Part shown: one piece after another, positions 44,038 through 53,836 of the stretch | Layout of the letters: the number at the start of each line of letters is the position of its first letter | Position numbering within the stretch: the first letter of the stretch is position 1 | Assembly: GCA_030426245.1 (NCBI GenBank) | Contig: JAUHYZ010000004.1 | Location: 62,001 to 126,000 of the forward strand | Source of the DNA: Alphaproteobacteria bacterium | Lineage (GTDB): Bacteria > Pseudomonadota > Alphaproteobacteria > Sphingomonadales > Sphingomonadaceae | DNA length: 64,000 nt | Reading direction: 5' to 3' | Translations under genes and position numbers: made by a program | The notes under the pieces: model-generated | Seen by the model: the letters and a program-made list of their open reading frames with translations, nothing else | Database searches by the model: none | Told to the model about the DNA's origin: nothing

Positions 44038-46041
44038 TCAGTCCCCGCGCAGATCGGGCGCCAGCGCATTGGCCTTCAGAAGGGCAGTCGCATCGTCCAG
44101 GGCGAGGAATTGCTGTTCCTTCTCGCCCAAAGTGCGCATCGCGACCTTGCCTTCTTCCGCCTCGCGCATGCCGACCACCAGCAGATGCGGCACCTTGGCG
44201 ACCGAGTGTTCGCGCACCTTGTAATTGATCTTCTCGTTGCGAAGATCGCTTTCCACCCGGATGCCTGCCGCTTTCAGCTTCGCTTCCACTTCCAGCGCAT
44301 AATCGTCCGCATCGGAAACGATGGTGGCGACCACGGCCTGCACCGGCGCGAGCCAGAGCGGCATGCGCCCGGCATGGTGTTCGATCAGGATCCCGATGAA
44401 CCGTTCGTAAGAGCCGAAAATCGCGCGGTGGAGCATCACCGGTCGGTGACGTTCGCCATCCTCGCCGACATAGGTGGCGTCCAGCCGTTCGGGCAGCACG
44501 CGGTCGGACTGGATCGTGCCCACCTGCCACGTGCGGCCGATCGCATCGGTGAGGTGCCATTCCAGCTTGGGCGCGTAGAAGGCGCCTTCGCCGGGCAGTT
44601 CCTCCCAGCCATATTCCTCCGTCGCCATGCCCGCTTCGCGCACGGCATTGCGCAGTTCCTCTTCCGCCTTGTCCCAATCCGCGTCGGAGCCGAAGCGCTG
44701 ATCGGGGCGCAGGGCCAGCTTGATCTCGTATGAAAAGCCGAAATCCTTATAGACCGTGTCCGCCAATTCGCAGAACTTGCGGACCTCTTCGACCACCTGA
44801 TCTTCGGTGCAGAAGATATGCGCATCGTCCTGCGTGAACTGGCGCACGCGCATCAGCCCGTGCAGCGCGCCATGCGGTTCGTTGCGGTGGCAGCAGCCCA
44901 TTTCGCCCAGCCGGATCGGCAGATCGCGGTAGGAGGTGATGCCCTGCTTGAAGACCAGCACATGCGCCGGGCAGTTCATCGGCTTCAGCGCCATCCAGTC
45001 CGCATCGTCGGGGATCAGCGCGCCTTCGTCCGCCGTATTGGGCACGACATCGGGGATGACGAACATGTTCTCGCGATATTTGCCCCAATGGCCGGACTGT
45101 TCCCACTGATGGGCGTCCATCACTTGCGGTGTCTTGATCTCACGGTAATCCGCCCCGTCCATCTTGCGCCGCATATAGGCTTCCAGCTCGCGCCAGATCT
45201 TGTAGCCCTTGGGGTGCCAGAACACGCTGCCATGCGCCTCTTCCTGGAGGTGGAACAGGTCCATCTCGCGCCCCAGCTTGCGGTGGTCGCGCTTGGCGGC
45301 CTCTTCCAGGCGGTGGAGATGCGCATCGAGCTGCTTCTTGTTCAGCCAGCCCGTGCCGTAGATCCGCGTGAGCTGCGCATTGGCCTGATCGCCGCGCCAA
45401 TAGGCGCCGGCCACGCGCATCAGCTTGAAGGCCTGCGGATCGAGCTTGCCGGTGCTGGCCAGATGCGGGCCGCGGCACATATCCAGCCAGTCGTCCCCGG
45501 ACCAATAGACCGTCAGTTCCTCGTCCTCGGGCAGTTCGGCGGCCCATTCGGCCTTGAACGTTTCGCCGTCGGCCTGCCATTTTTCGATCAGCTGCTCGCG
45601 GCTCCACACTTCGCGGCGCAGCGGCTTGTCCGCCTTGATGATGCGCCGCATCTCTTCTTCGATGGCGGGCAGATCGTCCATGGAAAAGGGCTCACGCCCC
45701 GCAGGCGCCATGACGTCATAGTAAAACCCGTCATCCGTCGCCGGGCCGAAAGTGATCTGCGTGCCCGGCCACAGCGACTGCACCGCCTCGGCCAGCACAT
45801 GGGCATAATCGTGGCGGGCGAGTTCCAGCGCATCGGCTTCGTCCCTGCTGGTGACCAGCGCCAGCTCGGCATCGCCGTCAAACGGGCGGGTGATATCGCG
45901 CAGCTCTCCATTCACGCGCGCGGCCAGCGCCGCCTTGGCCAGGCCCGGGCCGATCGCGGCCGCGACATCGGCAGGCGTGGAGCCTTGCGGCATTTCGCGC
46001 AGGGAACCGTCTGGAAGGCTGATCTTCAACAACTCGCTCAT
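44038..46041 (-). CDS. thrS: Threonyl-tRNA synthetase
   Basis: ThrRS charges tRNA-Thr and edits mischarged serine. The 667-residue protein shows an N-terminal TGS domain ([19 protein letters not shown]), the editing domain with HxxxH in [13 protein letters not shown], a class II catalytic core with the zinc-ligand cysteine in [10 protein letters not shown], and a C-terminal anticodon-binding domain ([14 protein letters not shown]). The length is slightly above the E. coli enzyme (642). Its 5' region holds a threonine-rich leader frame and alternative hairpins (46119-46245), so expression probably responds to the level of charged tRNA-Thr. A REP-like repeat follows the stop codon. Confidence 0.98.
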   Translation of the reverse strand: MSELLKISLPDGSLREMPQGSTPADVAAAIGPGLAKAALAARVNGELRDITRPFDGDAELALVTSRDEADALELARHDYAHVLAEAVQSLWPGTQITFGPATDDGFYYDVMAPAGREPFSMDDLPAIEEEMRRIIKADKPLRREVWSREQLIEKWQADGETFKAEWAAELPEDEELTVYWSGDDWLDMCRGPHLASTGKLDPQAFKLMRVAGAYWRGDQANAQLTRIYGTGWLNKKQLDAHLHRLEEAAKRDHRKLGREMDLFHLQEEAHGSVFWHPKGYKIWRELEAYMRRKMDGADYREIKTPQVMDAHQWEQSGHWGKYRENMFVIPDVVPNTADEGALIPDDADWMALKPMNCPAHVLVFKQGITSYRDLPIRLGEMGCCHRNEPHGALHGLMRVRQFTQDDAHIFCTEDQVVEEVRKFCELADTVYKDFGFSYEIKLALRPDQRFGSDADWDKAEEELRNAVREAGMATEEYGWEELPGEGAFYAPKLEWHLTDAIGRTWQVGTIQSDRVLPERLDATYVGEDGERHRPVMLHRAIFGSYERFIGILIEHHAGRMPLWLAPVQAVVATIVSDADDYALEVEAKLKAAGIRVESDLRNEKINYKVREHSVAKVPHLLVVGMREAEEGKVAMRTLGEKEQQFLALDDATALLKANALAPDLRGD

Positions 46042-46118
46042 CGAACTCTCTCGTCAATCCACCGGCGCGCAATGGCACAAGGGCGCGCGCACCGGAAGGG
46101 GTGGTGCCGAATGGATGG

Positions 46119-46208
46119 AAAAGTTCGGGAAGCAGGCACCGCGCCGCCCGAACCCGGACGGCGGCAGGCGCGCTCAGATCGCAGCCAGCCGCCCCCGGAA
46201 CGCCGGGG
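46119..46208 (-). promoter_or_regulatory. Candidate transcription attenuator of thrS
   Basis: On the minus strand, four pairings can be drawn after the threonine codons. CCCCGG/CCGGGG (46203-46208 with 46193-46198, tetraloop CGTT). GGCGGC/GCCGCC (46188-46193 with 46160-46165). GCCGCC/GGCGGC (46160-46165 with 46143-46148). GTTCGGG/CCCGAAC (46147-46153 with 46123-46129), followed at once by TTTT (46119-46122), the terminator. The third and fourth share bases and exclude each other. A ribosome resting on the leader stop codon would cover the GCCGCC at 46160-46165 and favour the terminator; one stalled at Thr codons would leave it free. This is a hand-drawn model. Confidence 0.6.
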
Positions 46209-46245
46209 TAGTGGTGGTTGTGGTCAGGGCGCGAAGATGCGTCAT
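46174..46245 (-). CDS. Threonine-rich leader peptide upstream of thrS
   Basis: A 23-residue open frame beginning MTHLRAL, followed by six consecutive threonines (codons ACC ACA ACC ACC ACT ACC, 46207-46224), then PAFRG and an Ala-Ala-Ile end before TGA. AAGG lies eight bases before the ATG. It ends 132 bases upstream of thrS on the same strand and is followed by competing hairpins. A run of regulatory codons in a short translated leader is the mark of ribosome-mediated attenuation, as in the thr, his and pheST leaders of enterobacteria. The peptide itself is not expected to have a function. It lies antisense to the 5' region of the hydrolase gene at 46337. Confidence 0.75.
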   Translation of the reverse strand: MTHLRALTTTTTTPAFRGRLAAI

Positions 46246-46336
46246 GCGAAAGGCCTTAGCAGGGGAGTATGAACAAGTCACTGCGCAAGAGGCCCGCCCT
46301 TGTGCTTGCTGGCCCGCACGCTCACATAGGCACGCA

Positions 46337-47068
46337 ATGACAGGCACCCAGTTCCACTCCATGCAAGATGGCCGCAAACTCGCTTTCCGCAAGACGGAAG
46401 GCAGCGGCCCGGCGATCGTCTTCCTGCCCGGCTATATGTCCGACATGGAAGGCGGCAAGGCGACCGCCGTGTTCGATTGGGCGGCGGAGCAAGGGCGGGC
46501 CTGCCTGCTGCTGGATTATTCGGGCTGCGGGCAGAGTGAAGGGAATTTTTCCGACGGCACGCTGTCGCGCTGGCGCGAAGAGGTTCTGGCGCTGATCGAG
46601 GCGCAGACGGAAGGGCCGGTGATCCTGATCGGATCGTCCATGGGCGGCTGGCTGATGCTGCTATGCGCGCTGGAGCTGGGCAGCAAGGTGGCCGCGCTGA
46701 TCGGGATCGCCGCCGCACCCGACTTCACCGATTGGGGCTATAGCGAGGAGCAGAAATCGCATCTGTCCGCGGGCGAGACGATTTATGAAGACAATCCCTA
46801 TGGCCCCGAATCCACGCCCACCTTTGGCGGCTTCTGGGCCGACGCGCAGCAATTGCGCCTGCTGGACGAAGCGATCCCGCTTACCTGCCCCGTGCGCCTG
46901 CTGCAGGGGCAGCGCGATACGGACGTTCCGTGGAACACTGCGCTCAGGATCGCCGAGCAGCTCCATTCAGACGATGTGCAGGTGATCCTGATCAAGGAAG
47001 CCGACCATCGCCTGTCACGCGATGAAGATATCGCCACTCTGCTGCGAACCCTTGCAGCGCTTAACTGA
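46337..47068 (+). CDS. Alpha/beta hydrolase, ABHD10-like
   Basis: A 243-residue serine hydrolase. The nucleophile is Ser101 in GSSMGGW, the acid lies in GQRDTDVPW and the His in EADHRLS. The opening VFLPGYMSDMEGGKA and LDYSGCGQSEGNFSDGT closely follow the ABHD10 group (mitochondrial depalmitoylase and acyl-glucuronide esterase in animals), whose bacterial members are common in alphaproteobacteria. The natural substrate is unknown; an ester or thioester is likely. The frame is open far upstream, but ATG 46337 fits the start of homologous proteins (DGRKLAF after ten residues). It is the first of three plus-strand genes ending at 48884. Confidence 0.88.
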   Translation: MTGTQFHSMQDGRKLAFRKTEGSGPAIVFLPGYMSDMEGGKATAVFDWAAEQGRACLLLDYSGCGQSEGNFSDGTLSRWREEVLALIEAQTEGPVILIGSSMGGWLMLLCALELGSKVAALIGIAAAPDFTDWGYSEEQKSHLSAGETIYEDNPYGPESTPTFGGFWADAQQLRLLDEAIPLTCPVRLLQGQRDTDVPWNTALRIAEQLHSDDVQVILIKEADHRLSRDEDIATLLRTLAALN

Positions 47069-47082
47069 AAACCGCCCTCGCC

Positions 47083-47901
47083 ATGCTCCTTGCCTCTCTC
47101 CTCCCGCTCATCGCCCAGGCTTCGATCCTGCCGCCGATGGAGCCGGTGATGACCGATCAGGCCCTGCGCGAACCACCGCCGGTGCAGCAGGACCGCCTGA
47201 CCGTGTGCCTCGACCAGGTGCGCACCGATCCCCCCACTGCCATCGTCACGGCCAGCAGCTGGATCGGCGAAGCCTCCGGCCCCGACCTTGCCTTCCCGCA
47301 TCAATGCCTGGGCATGGCCTATACCAGGCTGCTGCGCTGGGAAGCGGCGGAGCGGGCGTTTCTGGCCGCGCGCGATGCGGCCGCTCCGGACAATAACGTC
47401 CTGCGCTCCAAGCTCGCGGCGATGGCCGGCAATTCCGCCCTGGCGGAAGAGCGCAGCGAAGCGGCGCTGGCCGATTTCGCACTGGCGCTGCAGGATGCAA
47501 ATGCCGCGCAGGACAAGATCGCCGCCGGGGAGATCGAGATCGACCGTTCGCGCGCACTGGTCGCGCTCGGCCGCACCGAGGAAGCGGCGCAGGCGCTGGC
47601 CGCCGCGCGGCAAGGCGCCCCGCAGAACTCCGATGCCTGGCTGCTATCGGCCACGCTGGCGCGGCGCGGCGAAAACCTGGCCGATGCGCAAAGCTATATC
47701 GAAACCGCCGCCGCGCTCGATCCGGACAAACCGGCCATCGGGCTGGAAGCCGGCGTGATCGCAATCCTCTCCGGGCGTGAAGAGGCCGCGCGCAAGAGCT
47801 GGCGATCGGTGATCGAAACCGCGCCCGGCAGCCCGGAAGCGGCTGTGGCGGCGGACTATCTCGCCCAGATCACGGGCCAATCGCAGGAGGAAGGCCGATG
47901 A
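47083..47901 (+). CDS. Exported tetratricopeptide-repeat protein
   Basis: A 272-residue protein with a short hydrophobic start (MLLASLLPLIAQA) acting as signal peptide and a string of helical repeats of TPR type: LGMAYTRLLRWEAAERAFLAA, GNSALAEERSEAALADFALA, ALVALGRTEEAAQALAAAR, LSATLARRGENLADAQSYIE and AGVIAILSGREEAARKSWRS. Such proteins act as scaffolds in protein complexes, here probably in the periplasm. No enzyme domain is present. The gene begins 15 bases after the hydrolase gene, and its stop overlaps the next start by four bases, so the three are likely one transcript. Confidence 0.8.
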   Translation: MLLASLLPLIAQASILPPMEPVMTDQALREPPPVQQDRLTVCLDQVRTDPPTAIVTASSWIGEASGPDLAFPHQCLGMAYTRLLRWEAAERAFLAARDAAAPDNNVLRSKLAAMAGNSALAEERSEAALADFALALQDANAAQDKIAAGEIEIDRSRALVALGRTEEAAQALAAARQGAPQNSDAWLLSATLARRGENLADAQSYIETAAALDPDKPAIGLEAGVIAILSGREEAARKSWRSVIETAPGSPEAAVAADYLAQITGQSQEEGR

Positions 47902-48884
47902 TCCCGCTGGCCGTACTCGACCTTGTTCCCGTCCGCGAAGGCAGCGGCATCCCCGAAGCTCTGGCCGATAGCGCCGCTTACGCGCAGGCCGCGGAAAAGG
48001 CCGGCTACAAACGCTTCTGGATCGCGGAGCACCATGCGACAGACGGGATTGCAGGCGGCGCGACTTCGGTTGTCCTTTCCCATATCGGCCACGCGACCAG
48101 CACGATCCGCATCGGATCGGGCGGGATCATGCTGCCCAACCACAATCCCTTCGTGATTGCCGAACAGTTCGGCACGCTCGACGCGCTGTTTCCCGGCCGC
48201 GTCGATCTGGGGCTTGGCCGCGCACCGGGTGCAGGCGGGCGGATCGCGCAGGCCCTGCGCAAGGATCTGCACCAGGCGGCGGAGTATTTCCCGCAGGACG
48301 TGCTGGAGCTGCGCGCGCTGCTGACCGGCGATATCGATCTGCCGATCCAGGCCACCCCCGGCCTGGGCGCCAAGGTGGAAATGTGGATGCTGGGCTCCAG
48401 CCTGTTCGGTGCCCAGCTCGCGGCTCGGCTCGGCATGCCTTACGCCTTTGCCAGCCATTTCGCGCCCGACCTGCTGGACGAGGCGCTGGCCACCTATCGC
48501 CGCGACTTCCAGCCTTCGGCGGCATTGGATCGGCCGCATGTGATGGCCGGAATGGGCGTGATCACGGCGGATACCGACGCGCAGGCCCGGCTGCTCGCCT
48601 CTTCGATGGAGCAGTCCTTCGTCCGCCTGCGCACCGGGAATCCCGGAAAGTTGCCGCCCCCGGTCCAGGACTACCGGGAAAATCTCTCGCCGCCTGAGCT
48701 TGCCCTGCTGCAACGCATGGATCCGGCACGGGCCATCGGCAGCCCGGCCACGGTGCGGGAAAAGGTGTCGGCTTTCATCGAACGGACCGGGGTGGACGAG
48801 CTGATCATCTCCGCCGCGATCTACGATCCGGCCGAACGTTGCCGGGCACTGGAAATGACGATGGAGGCGCTGGACGATGCGTAG
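47898..48884 (+). CDS. Luciferase-like (LLM) flavin-dependent oxidoreductase
   Basis: A 328-residue TIM-barrel protein of the bacterial luciferase-like monooxygenase family, which uses reduced FMN (or F420 in other lineages). The opening LAVLDLVPVREGSGIPEAL and the segments KRFWIAEHHATDGIAG, IRIGSGGIMLPNHNPFVIAEQF and RVDLGLGRAPGAGG are those of the MsnO8-type LLM group found in many proteobacteria. The substrate is not known. It overlaps the TPR gene by four bases. The 152-base gap that follows leads to the glutamate dehydrogenase gene. Confidence 0.9.
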   Translation: MIPLAVLDLVPVREGSGIPEALADSAAYAQAAEKAGYKRFWIAEHHATDGIAGGATSVVLSHIGHATSTIRIGSGGIMLPNHNPFVIAEQFGTLDALFPGRVDLGLGRAPGAGGRIAQALRKDLHQAAEYFPQDVLELRALLTGDIDLPIQATPGLGAKVEMWMLGSSLFGAQLAARLGMPYAFASHFAPDLLDEALATYRRDFQPSAALDRPHVMAGMGVITADTDAQARLLASSMEQSFVRLRTGNPGKLPPPVQDYRENLSPPELALLQRMDPARAIGSPATVREKVSAFIERTGVDELIISAAIYDPAERCRALEMTMEALDDA

Positions 48885-49036
48885 CATGCGCAAGGCGCCC
48901 TGCCGAAGCGGATCGGGACGGCGGGTTGTAGGCCCATGGAGGCAGGCGTAAGATGCGATGGATTGATACGCCGATTGGCAAGAAAATTTCGCCGCGCGCC
49001 TTGCCGCGGGCAAGAACGAATTGGGGAGTGATCTGA

Positions 49037-52000
49037 ATGGCTGCCAAGCGGCCGAAACAGAATACCCGGAAGGGAACGAAGAAAGACGCCTCCGGCAAGC
49101 CCAGCGCGAAGGATTGCGCAATCCTTGCCAAGGCACTGTCGCGTCAGATGAAGGCATCGCTGCTGCCCGGGGACACCCCGCTTGCCGATGAACGGCTGCA
49201 GGAAGCCGCCGAATTCGTGATCGACACGGCATGCCATCGCAAACCCGAAGAGCCCTCGATCGCGATCCGCTCCGCCAGCGAGGGGCACCGTTACATGGCA
49301 ATCGCCGTGATCAACAAGGACATGCCCTTCATCGTCGATTCCGTGGCTGCGACGATCGCCGCCCACGGCCTGTCGATCGACCGGCTGGTGCATCCCGTGC
49401 TGCCCGTGCGGCGCGACGGGGAAGGCCAGCTGGTGGCGCTGCCCGAAGGCGAGGCTGCCGGCGAGAAACTGGAATCGATGATCTACATCGAAACCTCGCG
49501 GATCGATGCGAAGCAGCGCCGCAAGCTCGCTTCCGCTCTTGCCGCCACTATGGCCGATGTGCGCGGTGCCGTCAGCGATTGGCCGCAAATGCGTGCGCGG
49601 ATGCTGGAGGATGCGGATCGCCTGCCCGACGCGGAAGGCGGCGCCCTGCTGCGCTGGCTCGCCAGCGACATGCTGACCTTGCTGGGCCATGTGACGCGCA
49701 AGCGCGATGGAAGCCATTCCAACATTCTGGGCATTTGCCGCAAGAGCACGCGCGATCTGCTGGCCGATGCCACCTATGAACGCGCCTTCGCCTGGTTCGA
49801 TTCCGCCGGGGAAGACGGCAAGGGCCGCAGCCCGCTGGTGATCAAGGCCAACCGCATCTCACGCGTGCACCGGCAGGTGCCGCTCGACCTGTTTATCGTG
49901 CCGCAAGTGGAAGACGGGCGGATCACGGCGCTTTCCGTGCATGCCGGCATCTGGACCAGCGCCGCGCTGAATGCCGCGCCGGAAACCGTCCCGCGCCTGC
50001 GCGCCCAGGCAGCCAGGCTGGCGGACCGGCTGGGCTACGATCCGGACAGCCATGGCGGACGGGCGCTGGCCCATGCCATGACCGTTCTGCCACACGATCT
50101 GGTGATCGGTTTCGGCGATTCCGACATTGACCGGATCGCGGCGACCATGATGTCCCTGGGTGAGCGCCCACGCCCGCGCCTGACGCTGGTCGAGGCGCCG
50201 CTTGCCCGGCACCTGTTCGCCTTCGTCTGGCTGCCGCGCGATTCGCTGTCGACCGCGACGCGCCTGCACATCAAGACGTTGCTGGAAGAAGGCACTGGCG
50301 GCCAGGTGATTGACTGGAGCCTGGAAGTCGAAGGCGGCAGCCTGGCGCTGCTGCGCTTCATGCTGGATATTCGCGAAGGTTTCGAGGACGCAGTCGAAAG
50401 CGATCTCGACGCGCAGCTGCAAATTCTGCTCCGCGGCTGGGGCGAAGCGGTCGAAGGCGCCCTGGCCGAACACGAAGAGGCTTCGCGTGCCGCCGCGCTG
50501 GCTACGCGCTTCGCCGACTCCTTTCCGCTCGCCTATCATAGCGATTACGGTGCGGCCGAGGCTGCCCGGGATATCCTGCGCCTGCGCGCGCTGCAAAATG
50601 CGGACCCGGCCTCTCCACACGGCCGGGATGTCCGGCTCTATTGCATGCCGGGTGACGGCGCGGACGAATTGCGGCTCAAGGTTTACCAGCTGGGCGGCGC
50701 GCTGCCGCTTTCCGACGCCGTACCCGCGCTCGAAAATTTCGGTTTCCGCGTACTCTCCGAAGTCCCGACGCGGCTGGAAAACGGCGACCTGGCGACTATC
50801 CACGATTTCACGCTGGCCTTGGCCGACGGCGGCGGCGCGCAAGATCTGCTCGGACGTGCCGATGCCATCGAAGAAGCCATTGCGCAGGTCCTGAACGGCA
50901 GGGCGGAGAACGACGTCTTCAACCAGTTGATCATCGGTACGGCGCTGTCGGCGCGCGATGCGAACCTGCTGCGCGCGTTCTACCGCTATCTGCGCCAGAC
51001 CGGGATCACCTTCACGATCCATACCGTGGTCGCCGCGCTCGACCGCGCACCTTCGGTAACGCGCGGGCTGATCGCACTGTTCGAGGCGCGCCACGATCCC
51101 GAATTCGGCGGCGACCGGGACAAGGCGGAGGAAGAGGCCCAGGAAGCGATCCGCAATGGTCTGAGCGCGGTGGAAGCCATCAATGACGACAGGCTGCTGC
51201 GCCTCTACCGCGCAGCGATCTGTGCGATCCTGAGAACCAATATGTTCGCCCCGGCGGCGCGCGAAGCATTGGCATTCAAGCTCGATTCCGCGGCCGTGCC
51301 CGGCCTTCCCAAACCGCTGCCGTGGCGCGAAATCTTCGTTTATTCCAGCCGCGTCGAAGGCATTCACCTGCGCACCGGCCCGGTGGCGCGCGGCGGCATT
51401 CGCTGGTCCGACAGGCGCGACGATTTCCGTACCGAAGTGCTGGGCCTGATGAAGGCGCAGCGGGTCAAGAATGCCGTCATCGTGCCCACCGGCGCAAAGG
51501 GCGGCTTCTATCCCAAACAGCTGCCCGATCCGCGGCAGGACCGGGATGCCTGGGCGGCCGAGGGGAAGGAAAGCTACCAAATATTCATTCGCAGCCTGCT
51601 GTCCGTCACCGACAATATCGTGAAGGGCAAGGTTGTGCATCCCGGTGCAGTGGTGATCCGCGATCAGGACGATCCCTATTTCGTGGTTGCCGCCGACAAG
51701 GGCACGGCAAGCTTTTCCGACATTGCCAATGCCATTGCGGAGGAACGGGATTTCTGGCTGGACGACGCCTTCGCCAGCGGCGGCAGCCACGGTTACGACC
51801 ACAAGGCGATGGGCATCACGGCACGCGGCGCCTGGATTTCGGTTCAGCGCCACTTCCTGGAAATGGGCGTGGACGTGCAAAAGGACACTGTCCGGGTGGC
51901 CGGCTGCGGAGATATGTCGGGCGACGTTTTCGGTAACGGGATGTTGCTGTCCAAGGCGATCAAACTGGTCGCGGCATTCGATCATCGCCATATCTTCATC

Positions 52001-53797
52001 GATCCCGATCCCGACCCGGCCGCTTCCTGGAAAGAACGCAAGCGCCTGTTCGGCCTCGCCCGCTCCAGTTGGGACGACTATGACAAATCGCTGATCTCGA
52101 AAGGCGGCGGCGTCTTCCCGCGGAGCATGAAGAGCATCCCGCTTTCCGCCCAGATACGCGATCTGCTGGATATCGATGCGAAGCAGCTCGATCCCGATGC
52201 ACTCATTTCCGCCTTGCTCAAGGCGCCTGTCGATCTGCTCTGGTTCGGCGGCATCGGCACCTATGTGAAAGCCTCCAGCGAGAACAACGTCACTGTGGGC
52301 GACCGTGCCAACGATGCGCTGCGCGTCAATGGCGATGAAGTGCGGGCGCAGGTCATCGGCGAAGGAGCCAATCTGGGTATCACCCAGGCCGGACGCATCG
52401 AATTCGCCATGGCCGGCAATGGCGGCGGTGGCGGCCGTATCAACACCGATTTCATCGACAATTCCGCCGGAGTGGATTGCTCCGACAATGAGGTGAACAT
52501 CAAGATCGCCTTTGCCGCGGCCAAGCGCGCCGGCAAATTGAGCGAACGCCGGCGCAACGATCTGCTGGTGAAGATGACCGACGAGGTTGCCGAGCTGGTA
52601 CTGGAGGACAACCGCCTCCAGGCACTGGGCCTTTCGATTGCGGCAGCCGGCGGCGCGGACAGCACGCCATCCTATATCCGGCTGATCGACATGCTGGAGG
52701 AACGCGGAGAAATCGACCGGAAAACCGAAGGCCTGGACGAAGACGAAGCGCTTTCGCGCCGCGCCGCGGAAGGAAGCGGATTGACTCGCCCGGAACTGGC
52801 CGTGCTGTTCTCTAGCGCCAAGCTCGCCTTGCAGAACGCAATCGAGAAAAGCGACCTGACCGACGACAAGGCGTTCGACCCCACGCTGTTGAGCGATTTT
52901 CCCGAGACGATGCAGGGGCCGTTCCGCCAGCAGATTCTGAGCCACAGGCTGCGGCGCGAACTGATCGCAACCAACCTTGCCAACCGGATCGTCAACCGTC
53001 TGGGCATGATCCACCCCTTCGAACTGGTCGAAGAAGAAGGCGCACCGCTGGACCATGTCGTGGCGGCGTTCTTCTGCGCAGACCGCCTGCTGGGAATCCA
53101 GGAGATCTGGGAACGGCTGGAAAATACGAAAATGCCGGAAGAGGCCCGGCTCTTGCTGTTCGACAAGGCCGCATTGGCAACGCGCAACCAGATGGCGGAT
53201 CTGCTGCGTGCCGGCGCCGGCAATGTCGGCCCTTCGAAACTCGAAGCGGAGCTTTCCTCCAGCATCGCCGAGCTCTCCGACAAGGCGAAAGGATTGCTGC
53301 AGGCCGAACGGCCGTTCCATTCGGCGCATCTGCGCGATGAATTCGAAAGCGTCGGCGCACCCGCCAGGGAGACAGAGCTTGTCACGCGGCTGTTCGATCT
53401 CGACGGCATAATCGGGCTGGCCCGCCTCTCGGTAGATTCCGGCATTCCGGCCAGCCGACTGACCGGCGCATTCACCGATCTGGGGGCAGAGCTCGGCCTG
53501 GACTGGGCGCAGAGCACAGCGGCCATGATGAACCCTTCCGACCCTTGGGAGCGGCTTCTGATTGCCGGATTGGCACGCGATTTCCAGCAGATGCGGCTTG
53601 ACTTGCTTGCCCGCCTCACCAGTGGCAAGGGCAAATCGGTTAATCCCGCAGAAGCGAAGGACCGCTGGAGTGAAACGCATGTATCGGCCATCGGGCAGTT
53701 CCGCGCAATGATTGCGCGGGCAAGAGGCTCGGCACCGGTCACGCCTGCCATTCTTGCGCAGATCGCAAGCCAGGCCCGCAATCTGCTGGCCCGCTGA
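49037..53797 (+). CDS. gdhB: NAD-specific glutamate dehydrogenase, large (180-kDa) class
   Basis: This 1586-residue enzyme oxidises glutamate to 2-oxoglutarate and ammonia with NAD, a catabolic reaction that feeds carbon into the citric acid cycle. It belongs to the L-GDH180 class: a long N-terminal regulatory region with ACT-like modules (IAVINKDMPFIVDSVAATIA), a central catalytic domain (RGGIRWSDRRDDFRTEVLGL, VPTGAKGGFYPKQ, GCGDMSGDVFGNGMLLS, GEGANLGITQAGRIEF) and a helical C-terminal region. GGGGAG lies nine bases before the ATG. Together with GltBD it gives opposing glutamate-forming and glutamate-degrading routes. The symbol is by analogy with the large-class enzyme and may differ between databases. 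Confidence 0.95.
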   Translation: MAAKRPKQNTRKGTKKDASGKPSAKDCAILAKALSRQMKASLLPGDTPLADERLQEAAEFVIDTACHRKPEEPSIAIRSASEGHRYMAIAVINKDMPFIVDSVAATIAAHGLSIDRLVHPVLPVRRDGEGQLVALPEGEAAGEKLESMIYIETSRIDAKQRRKLASALAATMADVRGAVSDWPQMRARMLEDADRLPDAEGGALLRWLASDMLTLLGHVTRKRDGSHSNILGICRKSTRDLLADATYERAFAWFDSAGEDGKGRSPLVIKANRISRVHRQVPLDLFIVPQVEDGRITALSVHAGIWTSAALNAAPETVPRLRAQAARLADRLGYDPDSHGGRALAHAMTVLPHDLVIGFGDSDIDRIAATMMSLGERPRPRLTLVEAPLARHLFAFVWLPRDSLSTATRLHIKTLLEEGTGGQVIDWSLEVEGGSLALLRFMLDIREGFEDAVESDLDAQLQILLRGWGEAVEGALAEHEEASRAAALATRFADSFPLAYHSDYGAAEAARDILRLRALQNADPASPHGRDVRLYCMPGDGADELRLKVYQLGGALPLSDAVPALENFGFRVLSEVPTRLENGDLATIHDFTLALADGGGAQDLLGRADAIEEAIAQVLNGRAENDVFNQLIIGTALSARDANLLRAFYRYLRQTGITFTIHTVVAALDRAPSVTRGLIALFEARHDPEFGGDRDKAEEEAQEAIRNGLSAVEAINDDRLLRLYRAAICAILRTNMFAPAAREALAFKLDSAAVPGLPKPLPWREIFVYSSRVEGIHLRTGPVARGGIRWSDRRDDFRTEVLGLMKAQRVKNAVIVPTGAKGGFYPKQLPDPRQDRDAWAAEGKESYQIFIRSLLSVTDNIVKGKVVHPGAVVIRDQDDPYFVVAADKGTASFSDIANAIAEERDFWLDDAFASGGSHGYDHKAMGITARGAWISVQRHFLEMGVDVQKDTVRVAGCGDMSGDVFGNGMLLSKAIKLVAAFDHRHIFIDPDPDPAASWKERKRLFGLARSSWDDYDKSLISKGGGVFPRSMKSIPLSAQIRDLLDIDAKQLDPDALISALLKAPVDLLWFGGIGTYVKASSENNVTVGDRANDALRVNGDEVRAQVIGEGANLGITQAGRIEFAMAGNGGGGGRINTDFIDNSAGVDCSDNEVNIKIAFAAAKRAGKLSERRRNDLLVKMTDEVAELVLEDNRLQALGLSIAAAGGADSTPSYIRLIDMLEERGEIDRKTEGLDEDEALSRRAAEGSGLTRPELAVLFSSAKLALQNAIEKSDLTDDKAFDPTLLSDFPETMQGPFRQQILSHRLRRELIATNLANRIVNRLGMIHPFELVEEEGAPLDHVVAAFFCADRLLGIQEIWERLENTKMPEEARLLLFDKAALATRNQMADLLRAGAGNVGPSKLEAELSSSIAELSDKAKGLLQAERPFHSAHLRDEFESVGAPARETELVTRLFDLDGIIGLARLSVDSGIPASRLTGAFTDLGAELGLDWAQSTAAMMNPSDPWERLLIAGLARDFQQMRLDLLARLTSGKGKSVNPAEAKDRWSETHVSAIGQFRAMIARARGSAPVTPAILAQIASQARNLLAR

Positions 53798-53836
53798 GAA
53801 CAACAATTGAAAGCCAACCGGAAGGAATGAAGCGGC

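Noticed and set aside
46042-46245. T-box type regulation of thrS
   Set aside because: T-boxes are a Gram-positive device and no T-box sequence is present; the translated Thr-rich frame with hairpins explains the region better.
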